NCBI GenBank assembly: GCA_949775045.1
Contig: OX459099.1
Span: forward strand, 6,159,937-6,223,936
Source of the DNA: Metridium senile
Lineage: Eukaryota > Cnidaria > Anthozoa > Actiniaria > Metridiidae
Direction: 5' to 3'
Length of the DNA: 64,000 nucleotides
The position numbers and the translations under genes are program-made. The notes below the pieces were generated by a model. It had not been told where the DNA came from, made no database searches, and saw only the letters and a program-made list of their open reading frames with translations. The stretch's first letter is position 1. Each line of letters begins with the position of its first letter. Positions 13,001 to 22,991 of the stretch are shown here, in pieces.

Positions 13001-13022
13001 CACTGATGAAGTCATGCAGTAG
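1510..13022 (+). CDS. Secreted acidic Ser-Gly-rich repeat protein, 18 coding exons, unrecognised
   Basis: Exons: 1510-1573, 3045-3089, 3457-3528, 3733-3909, 4607-4783, 5175-5336, 5791-6450, 6521-7030, 7101-7403, 7484-7831, 7955-8257, 8570-8773, 8844-9574, 10341-10401, 11199-11260, 11711-11765, 12224-12418, 12751-13022. All have GT/AG borders and join in frame to 4401 nt (1466 aa). The first exon encodes a signal peptide (MHIRVFLFLWLVCLSQ...). A furin-like RKRTKR follows at about residues 22-27. Residues about 180-1050 are dominated by SG flanked by Glu/Asp (SGESGDEE-type units) with a recurring KR-[SN]-x-[IV]-P motif near exon ends. The last about 155 residues are charged and probably helical. 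Introns up to exon 13 are all phase 1, so exons can duplicate without frame loss. Acidic SG sites resemble glycosaminoglycan attachment sites, so an extracellular proteoglycan core is plausible. A processed peptide precursor or biomineral-associated acidic protein are alternatives. The structure is well supported; the function is inference. Confidence 0.82.
3576..3677. mobile_element. Short TA-flanked MITE (pogo/Tc1-like ends)
   Basis: The element begins CAATGGAACCCCGTTAATCC and ends GGGTTCCACTG. It is flanked on both sides by TA, as for Tc1/mariner/pogo insertions. It lies in the intron before exon 4 of the acidic-protein gene. A longer relative in the same window (11408-11597) shares both ends and the internal GGCCG-rich motifs. 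Confidence 0.65.
3629..4870 (+). repeat. Tandem duplication (offset 874 bp) carrying an entire exon
   Basis: The block from about 3629 recurs from about 4503 with a constant 874-bp offset. Each copy holds the right end of a MITE, the same splice acceptor, a 177-nt exon (3733-3909 and 4607-4783) and the start of a GAT-rich intron. The two exons differ at only about three residues (SSSEE/SSTEE, VKK/VQK, TKQ/TQQ), so the duplication is recent. Both copies keep good splice sites and phase 1, so both are likely used. Confidence 0.85.
3946..4500. repeat. GAT/GATGAT-rich microsatellite with higher-order repeats
   Basis: Imperfect (GAT)n with embedded repeats of a segment containing GCTGGGCGATACCATTGA (near 3928, 4081, 4224 and 4342). 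It fills the intron between the two duplicated exons. Long frames through it (poly-Asp on one strand, Ile/His on the other) are compositional and not genes. Confidence 0.85.
4815..5090. repeat. GAT-rich microsatellite, second copy
   Basis: Imperfect (GATGATAGT)n in the intron after the duplicated exon at 4607-4783. It derives from the same duplication as the array upstream but has expanded differently. Confidence 0.8.
5391..5603. mobile_element. Foldback MITE with TAA target duplication (Harbinger-like)
   Basis: Terminal inverted repeats run from AGGCCCGGGCAAACGG at the left to CCGTTTGCCCGGGCCT at the right, with a long, nearly perfect stem. The element is flanked by TAA at 5388-5390 and 5604-5606, which fits PIF/Harbinger MITEs. 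It lies in the intron between exons 6 and 7 of the acidic-protein gene. A related, decayed copy is at 16852-17075. Confidence 0.75.
7140..7350 (+). repeat. 27-bp coding minisatellite (SGESGDEED units)
   Basis: Within exon 9 of the acidic-protein gene a 27-nt unit encoding SGESGDEED/E repeats about six times with few changes. Similar shorter arrays occur in exons 7, 8, 10, 11 and 12. Copy number is probably polymorphic. Confidence 0.85.
9681..9861. mobile_element. Foldback MITE-like element
   Basis: Arms of about 60 bp pair: the left arm begins GGGAACTTTAGATTTGACAA and the right arm ends TTGTCAAATCTTAAGTTCC. It is in the intron between exons 13 and 14 of the acidic-protein gene. The target duplication is unclear. 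Confidence 0.65.
10471..10658. mobile_element. Foldback MITE-like element
   Basis: Inverted arms start TACACCTACTTGCAAGAACG and end CGTTCTTGCAAGTAGGTGTA. The inner arms carry matching AAATTAAAAGTACAAAAG segments. It lies in the intron between exons 14 and 15 of the acidic-protein gene. Confidence 0.7.
11408..11597. mobile_element. 190-bp TA-flanked MITE (pogo/Tc1-like)
   Basis: The left end is CAGAGGAACCCCGCCTTACG, and the right end reads CAGTGGAACCCCGTTAATCC on the reverse strand. Both flanks are TA. It is rich in GGCCGTAATACGG-type motifs and non-coding, in the intron between exons 15 and 16 of the acidic-protein gene. It is the fuller relative of the element at 3576-3677. Confidence 0.75.
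11900..12077. repeat. Foldback element with GC-rich loop
   Basis: AGACAGCAAAACAGTTCC...TTTTACGCGAAAACT at the left is matched by AGTTTTCGCGTAAAAGTTG...CTGTTTTGCAGTCT at the right. It is intronic, before exon 17 of the acidic-protein gene, and probably a non-autonomous transposon. Confidence 0.55.
12420..12740. repeat. GAT/GATGAC-rich microsatellite intron
   Basis: The last intron of the acidic-protein gene is almost entirely imperfect (GAT)n, like the introns near 4000 and 4900. The third such tract in one gene suggests these arrays are tolerated or locally favoured. Confidence 0.75.
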
Positions 13023-14771
13023 AGGGGACTCCATTACTGTCAGTGAAATGCGCATTCTGCTATATTCATTGATGAAGAACCTTTTAGAAATGATCATCAA
13101 TTCCCCCAAATTTCAAAATAGTAGGATTATTACACTTTAAGTCGCGGGAATTTCCTCGACTGCGTATGTATATCGTGTACAAATATAACGGCAATGATTT
13201 TCTATCCATAGCACATCCATATTATATATCTGCAGACAAGGCTATCAGGGGGAGGAGGTGAGAAAAGTATGAGGGGGGGTTTGAGGTGAGAAAGAGGAGG
13301 TGTGAGGGGTATCTCCCCACAATCTCCTCACTTGAGGCTCCAAACTGCAATTTCTGCCGCGTGGAGAGCCTTGTTCGCAGGTTACATTAATGTATATACT
13401 ATCACTCATACACCATTACATTTCTACACAAACAACATTGTGATTAGGGTAAACCCTAGCTGGAGGTAATCTTATGGGCTTCCTGTGTTAAACACACAGG
13501 GAGCCCATCTCACCGGGACAGAATTTCTGTTTTTATTTGTTTGCATTACAATGTAATTCATAATTGATTGTTCAATAGGTGATGTGCCGAGTATCATTTT
13601 CTATAGAGCAAAGCATGATGGGAAACTCAGCCCTTTACACTATTTAGTACCTGCAAAAAAGTGTGTTACCCATCATGCTTTGTTGTAGAAAACAGGACTT
13701 GTGCGCCTCACATATAGGTGGATTGCAACCATTCCCAGGAGAGCGAATTGAACAAAAGTACCACCAGTCACAGTGATGGTTTCTTTTGTCAAGACCACCA
13801 GCATGGCTACCGTTTCTTTTGCTCAATTCACTCTCCTGGGAATGGTTGCAATCCAACTATTGATTTGTTGTGATTAAGGCTTCAAACCCTAATCGTGATT
13901 TATGCTAATCAACTACATTATATGTAGAACTGTAATTATATTTATTGGTCAATTTGTTTGACTGTTATTAAGCCAGATATCTGGTCTTTTTGGTTGACTG
14001 GAGCTAACTTAGGCTCTAAAACATTGTAATTTGTCTTAGAAAAAATAAGGTAATAAAAAAACATGTTAACAACTCTTGCTCACAACTTTATTTCTTTTTT
14101 AGCTCCTTTTTCAATACTTTTTATTACACACAAAGCAGTTGTATCGGTATTTACTTTTATTTCAACTTAAATTCTTTTTAGCTACTTTTTAATACTTCTT
14201 ATTACATACAAAGCAACTGTAGCTATATTTATTTTTATTTCATAATTGCATGCAGCAAAATGCTACTTATGAATTATATTTAGCTCAATGTATTGAGAAA
14301 AATGCATTTGAAATATTGATATTTTCATTTCATTTTCTTACAAAAGTGGAAAATTCTTGTTTCACCCATTCACCAAAAATAGCATCTACTTTATTGCATC
14401 TCAACAAGAATTGGTCAATCTTGTCTGCATTTCTATTGGTTGTCAACAGCAAATTGGAATCCTTGTTAGGAATATTTTACTTTACAGACAATTAGCCTAC
14501 CAATAGAAATCTTTGCTAAAATCGTTATTATCTAGACTCTCATTGGTCACTTATAACTATCTGAATCCTGACAGAATGTCTAAATAGCCAATCAGAATCC
14601 ATGTAAGATTCATCAGTCTTACAGCCAATCAGATTTCTTGTTAGAACCATTTTTAAATAACACAATAAGAAGCTTAACCTAAACTTTGAAAGTTCACAAT
14701 TGACCATCAACATTGTTTTGAACTAAATAACACACCCACCATTGTGTACTTTCATCTTAATTTAGCTGGCA
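13023..14771. other. Intergenic region between two convergent genes
   Basis: It holds the 3' ends of the upstream plus-strand gene and the downstream minus-strand gene. A near-perfect 16-bp hairpin lies at 13473-13507. Two foldbacks lie at 13606-13682 and 13719-13855. AATAAA-type sites occur on the plus strand near 14053 and on the minus strand near 14228. No protein-like frame was found. Confidence 0.5.
13719..13855. mobile_element. Foldback MITE-like element
   Basis: The arms GGATTGCAACCATTCCCAGG and CCTGGGAATGGTTGCAATCC are inverted copies continuing about 40 bp inward with few mismatches. The frame read across it is an artefact of the palindrome. Confidence 0.6.
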
Positions 14772-17700
14772 TTAACTTGGATTAAACAAGGAAGGTGGAA
14801 AGAGACCTTCCTTTACATAGTCCTGCACAACCTACAGAAAAGACAAACAGTGAGACATTAGTTAAATTTCACAATTTCATGAACCTAAACTTATATTGGC
14901 CCTATATTCCTGGCCCTGTATTCCTGGCCCTGTATTCCTGGCCCTATATTCCTGGCCCTATATTCCTGGCCCTGTATTCTTGGCCCTATATTTCTGGCCC
15001 TATATTTCTGGCCCTGTATTCCTGACCCTGTATTCCTGGCCCTATATTCCTGGCCCTATACTCTTGGCCCTATATTCTTGGCTATATATTTCTGGCCCTA
15101 TATTCTTGGCCCTATATTCTTGGCCCTATATACTTGGCCCTATATACTTGGCCCTATATTCTTGGCCCTATATTCCTGGCCCTATATTCTTGGCCCTATA
15201 TTCCTGGCCCTATATTCCTGGCCCTATATTCCTGGCCCTATATGCCTGGCCCTATATTCCTGGTGCAAAAGAAGCTAGTAGAATATTGACAATCTTCAAA
15301 AGAAAAATGGGAATTGGAATATTATATATTAAAAAAATATTTTTAATTGAAAATATAATGTCCATTTGAAATGGTGTAGATACCTGTCTCAGTTGATCAA
15401 CAGTAGGTTCAGGATACTCGTAAGTAAATCCTGTCTTTTCTATTTTTGTTCCATCCATATAAAGATGCTTGTCATACAACAATTCCTAGAAGATACACAC
15501 AAGACACTTTCAGTAATTATGACGCACGAGGCAAGCGGTAAAAAATGATTTATATTCGCTTTAAACAATTCCTCAGAACGAGTAGTTGGGCTGCCTGTGG
15601 CTTGCCTTCCTCTATCTCTGTCAATACCTGGTCAAGATAAGGACTCAAAGGAGTAGCATGTATCCCATCCTTTTGACATGCCTGTGACCATGGGGCAAGG
15701 TGTTTATCATTGGACTCTTCCACTGTACTCTCCATGCTTACCTACAATAACATAAATATAGATTAATAGTTGTCATGGCAGTTGACTTTGATGTTTTATC
15801 ATTGTGTTGCATCATGATTGGAAATGAATAGAGGCAGAATGAAGAGAAGGAGAGGAAAAAAAGAAGGGGACAGGAGCGATAAAATGGGAAAGGACAAACA
15901 GGCCACAACATTAAACAACAAGAACAGGGAAGAAAAAAGCATAAAAAGGAGAGGGAGGAAACAACGAATGAGAAGACAGAAAAGAATAGTGTACAACAAA
16001 ATATGGAGGGGAAAAGGAAATGGGATATGAAGGTAGAAAGGAGAAAGAGAGGAGATGGTATGATCAATGCGTTGAATTGAATATCACATCAAACAAATAA
16101 GAAGAAAGGAGGAGAGGAGGAGACGAGGAGAGGAGGAGAGGAGAGGAGGAGAGGAGGAGAGGAGAGGAGAGGAGAGGAGAGGAGAGGAGAGGAGAGGAGA
16201 GGAGAGGAGAGGAGAGGAGAGGAGAGGAGAGGAGAGGAGAGGAGAGGAGAGGAGAGGACAGAGGAAGGAAAGGTAAGGATCAGTTGTTACTTACTCTGGC
16301 AAGGTTTGACATCACAGTTCCAAAGTATGTGTGTTCAATACCAAAGATTGTGCAAACAAGTGATGTTATACTTCCTTGAGCTGCCAAACAATAATAAATA
16401 AATAATGACATGGATTATACCAGGATATAGTGTGTTGAATTCAGTGGTTGCAGGCAGTAAAAAAGATTGACAAGCAGTCCTTTTTACAATATCTGAGAGA
16501 AACTCTGCTATCATTAAATTAGCCTGTGTCAGTAGAATTTTTGTGTAAAATTTGGGAGATGAACCATCTCACTAATCCCTTAGTGCTGCCAGCTGGAACT
16601 GAATCTTATCATCATTAGCACTTACAAGAGTTAGTGTAATTATTAGTAATATAGTCATAAATGTTTTATGATACATACATGAGTCAGCTTTGTCACAGAG
16701 GTTGTAAATATTGCCAGACTCTCCATTTGTTGTGAGGTGCCACAATGCTTTACATACATCAATGACATGTACAGTGTTCATCTTAAGCTCTTTTGTCCAC
16801 AGCAACTAGAAAGAAGACAATCCATTCATTGATAACGCAGTGAAACGGCCTGGGCAAACGGTTTCAACATTTGCTTCAACATTCGTTCCATTTTGTTGAA
16901 TGGCAATGTTGAAGCCATTTGCCCACCTTTTCAACATTGTTAAAAGTGTTGAATCAATGTTGAATTGATGTTGAAAGAGTTTAAACGTGTTTAAACTTTG
17001 CTTCAACCTCCATCCAATATTTCTTTTGTTCTGTGAATGTTGAATCGGAGTTGAAGTCGTTTGCCCTGCTCAGTTCAACATTGTTGACTGCTGCATCAGC
17101 AGGCTCCATGCACCTGTGGCCTGCTTTCAGTTGTAATTTGTTAGTTATGTGCGCACGCACATTCGTGCTCCGCCATTTTTGTTAGTTTTGTCGTTGAACA
17201 TTTTACTAGTTTTATTAAACATTCTTTCGTTATATTATTTTGGTTATTTACTGGTGCTGAGCTAAATATCGAGAGCTTTTTTTGTACAAAGTTTGCAAAA
17301 ATAATCATAATTAAGTGATTATCAATTTTTATGACCTTATATGTGTAGTACCTGCATTTTTTCACCAAGTTGTTTATAGACAGCTCCAATGATAAGTCTT
17401 GGGGCTAATTAAGTAAAAGTACAATAAGTTTTCTATGAAATAACCCATCAGTCAAATCAAATCAAATCAATCAAATTTTTTATTGCTCATTAAATTAACA
17501 TTAAATTTGACAATTTTACAGTAAAAAAAATACAATTAATTAATTAATTGCCATGTATACATGAATAGTGTTTTTTACAATTGTATATATAAAAGTTGAG
17601 CCTGAGGGCTAAGTTAATGGGTAGGTTTTCTAGTTAGCCCCAGTCTTTATGTTGCTAATTTACTATAATTATAAGCTAAATATACAAGAAAGTTAATTAA

Positions 17701-20700
17701 ATTATAAGAACAAATACAAAAATATCAGGTAGTGTTAATTTATGTTTTTTTTAGAGAGTAAAAAACTAGCATTTACTCTGTCACTTACTTATCCCTTGTC
17801 TTGCTCCTATACCATATGTTATTGCAGGCCTGACAATGACATAGTTCAACCTAGTGGTAAAAACAAGTAGTATACCATTACAACTACAACTTATAGACAG
17901 ATATTCATCCTTTATTCTTGCAGGGAAATTACCATCCAGCAGAATCTCTCTCATGATTTCTAACAAGTAAATCATTAGAACTCACAACGAGAGAAGCTGT
18001 GCTCTCAGGGTAACTGAGAAAATGCTTGTTAAAAACAATTGTTTCAATGCCAGTGTAAACTTAATTAAGTTATTTCAACTTAACAACAACAACAACAATG
18101 TTTTTATTGCACCTAGAATTTGCAAGAGATTACAATTTACAAATACAAAATTACAAGTACAGTAGGTACTTTGTTATGGCATGTTTTTTTGCAGAGCACC
18201 TTCCTCCATAAAAGTCATCAAGTAATATTATATATAGCACCAATATCAAACATAAATGACAGTATGACAGTATAAGATATGTCATTCCTACCCTTCAATA
18301 GTAGGCAGTTCCTTCTCAACTTTTAGTTTACATTTTGCAACTTCTGTCCATGGCTGCAGCTTTCCATCTTCTTCTTTTTCTTTCTATGATAACATGACAT
18401 TATATGTACTTAAAGTGTAAATGTAAATGTGGTCATAAGTTTTCCATTGACAAGGCATGAAACATCCCAGTTTTGAAGAAAAAGTAAGAATATTTCTGGT
18501 TTTGTAAAACATGTTAGCTCCCTGAATTCTGATGGTAGCGAGTATTGTTTTCTTGGCTCTCTGTCTGATGTTCAGTAAAACAAAATGGCAAAATATTTAA
18601 AAAATTATCCATAGTTTAGCCTGTCACAAGCCCTCTGTTACCTATTATTCCAATTCTCAAGATTTTAGCTCCTATGAAGTTGGCATGTATCAGTGCATGT
18701 ACTTGTGAATTTCCTAAACATTTATCAGTTAATGGTCTTAGACGTACTTAGGAAGTAGCTGTGTATAATGAAACATTGTGTCATGTAGTCATTATGTTTC
18801 AATATAATATAATAATATTTTCCACAGCAGATCCGCATGTCTGAATAGTGGTTATTCTTCTGCTCGCACTAACACTACTCACTACCTCTACATATTCATA
18901 CATCACTCCTCACATGTTGATTTTACTGAGGGAGGAAAAACCGGAATGCTTGGAGAAAAAACCATGGTAGAAAACAACACATCAAACAAACTCAATTCAT
19001 TTATGTTCCAGTTCCCGAGCTGGGACTTGAACCCAGATCACAGCGGTGAAAGGCCAGTGCTCTCACCAATTGGCCAACCATGCCAACCTCATTTCAATGT
19101 CATTTACCTTATCACAGGAGTACACTTGTCCAGTTGACAGTTCTATATATCTCCTGACCTTTTGTTTTGCTGCTTCTTTGGCACAGTTGATGCTCAGTTT
19201 ATATACCCCATCTTCATAGACCTGGTAAACATATAGTTATTACACATTAGTATAAACCTACTAGTGGTCTATCACGTATCCTGCATTCTGATTGGCTACT
19301 CTACTAATGGTCTATTGAGTGATAGACCACTAGTAGCGAAAAGGGCCGGTTTTGTAAACTTTGAAAACGTTTCTTGTTTCTTCTATTTCTTGTAATAGCT
19401 TAGTACTAATTGTAATGCTTTTCCTTAAATCGTAAACTGCAAATACGAGCAAGAAAATGGCAAAAAAGCACATAATTTTGATGTTTTGTGAATGAATTTT
19501 GACTTGAAGAGCGCACGCTACTGACGCCATCACACGATTCTTCAGTTTGATTGAGAAAGCCAGATTAAAAAACTTTTCTTGGACTTTTCTTTATTCCTCT
19601 GTTGTTCAAATATGTATAGTAGTTTTAGCAGTAAAAATATGCTATTTTCAGCCGTTAAAACAAAAGTCTTGAGGAAGAAAATGACTAAAACTGTGGAGAA
19701 TTTTGATGTGTTTTGAATACATTTTCACTTGCCGTCACGCGTCATTGAGCGCATGCTCGGTATTTTCACTTTCGATTATCTGTCATTTTTTCAAAATAAG
19801 ACAAATTGAAATTTTATTTTTCTTTCAAAATATGGCAAAGTTTGACCTACTAGTTGGTTTATACTAAAACAATTAGACCATTCGGGCTGCAGGTCTAATT
19901 GTTAATTAGTCTTACATAGGCCGGCAGGTAAATATATACACAGTCTTACATGACTGGTCATGTGTAGAGTCAGTAGTACTGTATGCATGAAACCTTGCAT
20001 CATATAATAGTTTCAATGTGTTACTGATTGGCAATATTTTGAATAATGATGATGGTGATGATAGTGATAGTAAGAATGATCACGATCTAATGTTGGAGAA
20101 AATGATGATGATCATGAAATGATGCTGATAATGACATTGATAATGATAAGATGATGAAGGCGATAATAATGATGATGATGGTATTTTTGATAATGATCAT
20201 GATAATAATGATGATCAAATGAATGTGTTACTGATGGGCAATATCTTGAATGATGATGATGAATGATGATGATGATGATGACGCTGGTGATAGTTTTAGG
20301 TAAGAATGATCACGATAATGTTGGAGAAAATGATGATGGTGATAATAATGATGAATAATCATAATGACAACGATAAAGATAAGATGATGAAAGCATCATG
20401 ATGATAATGCTGATATTTGTGATGATGATGATGATAGTAATGCTAATGATGATTTAAGGATGATCATTATAATATTTCTGCTTTCACAAGAACTTAATGC
20501 CTCTTGTTTTTAAGGGGTAGCTATTGTTATTAAAATTAAACTAATCATGATTCAAATCAAGCGTATTTGAATTACAATATCTACCCCTGAAAAAAGAAGG
20601 CATTATGGTTATGTGAAAGTAGAGAATAAATAAAAACTAAATCAAACTAATATCTGTAAATGTCTATTCTATATTACCTGCTTGGTCTGTCCATGTTTGG

Positions 20701-22991
20701 TTTCACCAGCCAAATTAATGCAGAAATCAAATCCATCGTTATCCAGGAAAGCTTTCTCTATACTTCCTGGAAAGAAAACCATCAATTTGAATAATTAACA
20801 TGTCTTGTGTGTGAAAGAATTCCAACTGGGTTACCTGTGGTGAGATGTATAATGTGTTTCCATCAGACTTCCAGTGGATGCATAATGTTTTGTATTCATG
20901 GGTTACCTGTGTTAGACTTACCTGGATTTGATAGATTGGCACTTTTGAACTCAACACAGTCATGTTTGAAGGCTTCCTGGAAATAAAAGATTTTATAAAA
21001 AGTTAGAAAATACTATAGAAATAAGAAAAAAATCAAGAAATTAAACTATTAAATGCAATGATTACAAATTGGACATATAAGCAATTTCTTAATTGTTTTT
21101 GCTTAATTATCTTTGTTTATATCCTCATGAGATCAATATTTTTAAGTTACATGTACCTTGTGTTTTTCATTCAGCCAGGCCGTTGCTGGAGGAACCTTAT
21201 CAACTGCTCTGATCTGTAAACAGCAAAATTATAATTACAATTTATCATTTCTCCAATGAAACTACACTTTGAGAAGTATGTGACACTCGGGGGTGATTTT
21301 TGAGCTAGAACCCTAAAAGGACCCTAAAAGTTATGCACAGGAATTAATATTTCAACCCTAAAAGGTAAGCCAATCACCCCTAACAATTGGACAAAGGGAG
21401 CACCCCCCCCCCCCCCCCACAGTACTGCTCCCCCCCCCCCCCCCCCACCACCACTCACTCCAGTGATGTGACATAACCCACTCCAGGGATGTGACATATA
21501 TAACCAAATATAAGAGATGGAAACTAGCGAGTAAACTAGTATAGGCTTTGTCTGTGTGAAGGGCTAAAACTCTAAAATTCTAATATTCTATATGATGTTA
21601 CATATTTCATTACATTACCTAAAAAGTATTGAATTAATTGATCTAACTAGCTATATGTTACACTGGGTGCCAGAGGAATTATTTTCCGGGGCGCTCGCTA
21701 TAGTGCCACGGAAAATAATTTCTCTGGCAACCATGCAGGGTAGCTATATGTAGTCAGATTACGGAAGGCCCTGTGTGTAGTGGTGGTGGTGGTGGTTGTG
21801 TGGAAGGGTTGTACAGTCATGTATAATTTCTCCCCAAATGTCACATATTTCAATCCTTTTATACAGACACAAATGGAGGTTTTTAATGTATTCTTACCTT
21901 GGAACATAACTCATTTTCTACGAGGTAACTGACAAGATTGCGCCCAACAAAGCCAAGTCCTGCGAAATAAAATACCATGTGGTAAATGTGGTAATATTTA
22001 TTATTCGTGATAATTTTTGCAATTTAGCAATAAACTTTAATTTTTATTACAATTTAGTCATAATCATCAAAATGATATAATAATTAATTCATATGGGAAT
22101 GGGAAAGGGAATCAAAATAACCATTGTCAACTCCTAATTATTGCATGTACTTGTATTGTATAATTATCATAATTTTTTTTTTTTTTTCAACCTAAATGAT
22201 GTATCAGTTTTGACAATTTTTTAACAATAGTTTTTAAACAATAAGTTTAAAAAAATGAATATAATAAAAGCACATATTATTAAACAGGAAATGGATTGTG
22301 GGAAGAGAGGCAGGGGTGAATATAGGAACAAAATAACAGATATTTAAATAGCCCCAGGGCACATTTTCTAATTACTGTATATTATAATTAGTAAAAAGAA
22401 TGTTTTAATTTCACTAAAAATTGCTATGTCTTAGAAATAAGTAATGAATGCTGTATTGTGTTATTTGATGTTTTGTTTTTGTATCATATTATCTTTCTTT
22501 CCGCACCGCCCCTAATTTGTTTCAACACGCAAGTACTAGAATTACCATCTATCTTTCAGCTGAACAATCACTAATGATATCATGTAATTCCCAATGAAAT
22601 ATTTACTGAGTTTAGCTAATATTCACTATCCATGTATGAGAACATGTACAATCGCATGACGAATTGAATCAACCACGGCTTGAAAGCCCTTGATATTAAA
22701 GAAATTACTGTAATTACGCTTCAAGATAAATCTTCGGCCCTGAGGATGTACTATTGACATAATAATTGACATACTATTGAAGAAATGTCTGAGAACGTGA
22801 ACACTTGGTTTTTCTCGAAAACGAAAACACTGCAAATGAAGTTTTGGCTTTGGTAAAGATGGAAAATGGAATCATTTGGGGGCGGAATTTCAGTCACTCT
22901 CGGTTTAAATATTTATGATAACACCATTGTGATTTTAGATTATTGAATGCTTACCTCCAAGGATTATTACTCGTGGTTTGTCGTCGGCCAT
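14772..22991 (-). CDS. NAD(P)-binding extended SDR, epimerase/dehydratase-like
   Basis: Exons in transcript order: 22991-22955, 21959-21898, 21213-21157, 20976-20922, 20766-20678, 19221-19108, 18383-18292, 17850-17789, 17404-17352, 16805-16679, 16380-16295, 15741-15628, 15485-15384, 14831-14772. They total 1110 nt (369 aa) in frame with canonical splice sites. The protein opens with a Rossmann fingerprint GGLGFVG (residues 12-18). It continues with NLAGETKHGQ, ELSTGQVYS (about 127-135), VIVRPAITYGIG, a middle MNTVHVIDVCKALWHL helix and a C-terminal KEGLFPPSLF. This is the layout of the NAD-dependent epimerase/dehydratase superfamily. The usual catalytic YxxxK is not apparent: the equivalent stretch reads WTEVAKCKLKVE. 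It may therefore be an atypical SDR with a divergent or lost reaction. No signal peptide is seen, so it is probably cytosolic. Substrate unknown. Confidence 0.85.
14894..15265. repeat. 14-bp minisatellite (ATATTCCTGGCCCT)n
   Basis: About 26 copies of a 14-nt unit with C/T and A/G variants lie in the last intron of the SDR gene. Three units make 42 nt, so frames stay open and give repetitive Trp/Tyr/Pro peptides. These are composition effects and not genes. Confidence 0.95.
16116..16262. repeat. Polypurine (GGAGA)n microsatellite
   Basis: About 150 bp of almost pure GGAGA/GAGGA on the plus strand, in an intron of the minus-strand SDR gene. The transcript therefore carries a pyrimidine tract. 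Such mirror-like purine runs can adopt triplex structures. Confidence 0.95.
16852..17075. mobile_element. Decayed copy of the Harbinger-like foldback family
   Basis: GGCAAACGGTTTCAACATTT and the neighbouring TTCAACATTxGTTGAA motifs match the element at 5391-5603. The right end (AAGTCGTTTGCCC) is diverged. Intronic in the SDR gene. Confidence 0.6.
17440..17560. repeat. Simple-repeat-tailed retroelement remnant
   Basis: (AATCA)n followed by TTTTTTATTGCTC and AT-rich sequence resembles an oriented 3' end of a non-LTR element. A comparable (CAA)n-headed remnant lies at 18082-18180. No coding sequence remains. Confidence 0.3.
18832..19088 (-). mobile_element. tRNA-derived SINE
   Basis: On the minus strand the head carries a box A-like TGGCCAATTGGTGAGAGC and a box B-like GGTTCAAGTCC at tRNA spacing. 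The anticodon arm does not pair properly, so it is tRNA-derived and not a functional tRNA. The body contains CCGGTTTTTCCTCCC, reminiscent of the central domains shared by invertebrate SINEs. It lies in the intron between exons 6 and 7 of the SDR gene. Confidence 0.6.
19248..19867. mobile_element. Possible non-autonomous DNA transposon (about 620 bp)
   Basis: TAGTATAAACCTACTAGTGG at the left and CCTACTAGTTGGTTTATACTA at the right are approximate inverted repeats. A second inverted CTACTAGTGGTCTATCAC pair lies at 19260-19335. No transposase frame is present. Confidence 0.35.
20041..20480. repeat. GAT/ATG-rich microsatellite
   Basis: Imperfect (GAT)n with two related sub-blocks sharing TGTTACTGATxGGCAATAT (near 20020 and 20225) and AAGAATGATCACGAT. 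This suggests a local duplication. Intronic in the SDR gene. Confidence 0.75.
20486..20628. mobile_element. Foldback MITE with AAGGCATTATGG ends
   Basis: The left CTTTCACAAGAACTTAATGCC pairs with the right GGCATTATGGTTATGTGAAAG. The interior carries GGGGTAGCTATTGT and its complement-like ACAATATCTACCCC. It is the same family as 25632-25793. Confidence 0.6.

Noticed and set aside
14795..15369. Three overlapping Trp/Tyr/Pro-rich frames
   Set aside because: Produced by the 14-bp minisatellite inside an intron. The real coding signal here is the minus-strand exon 14772-14831.
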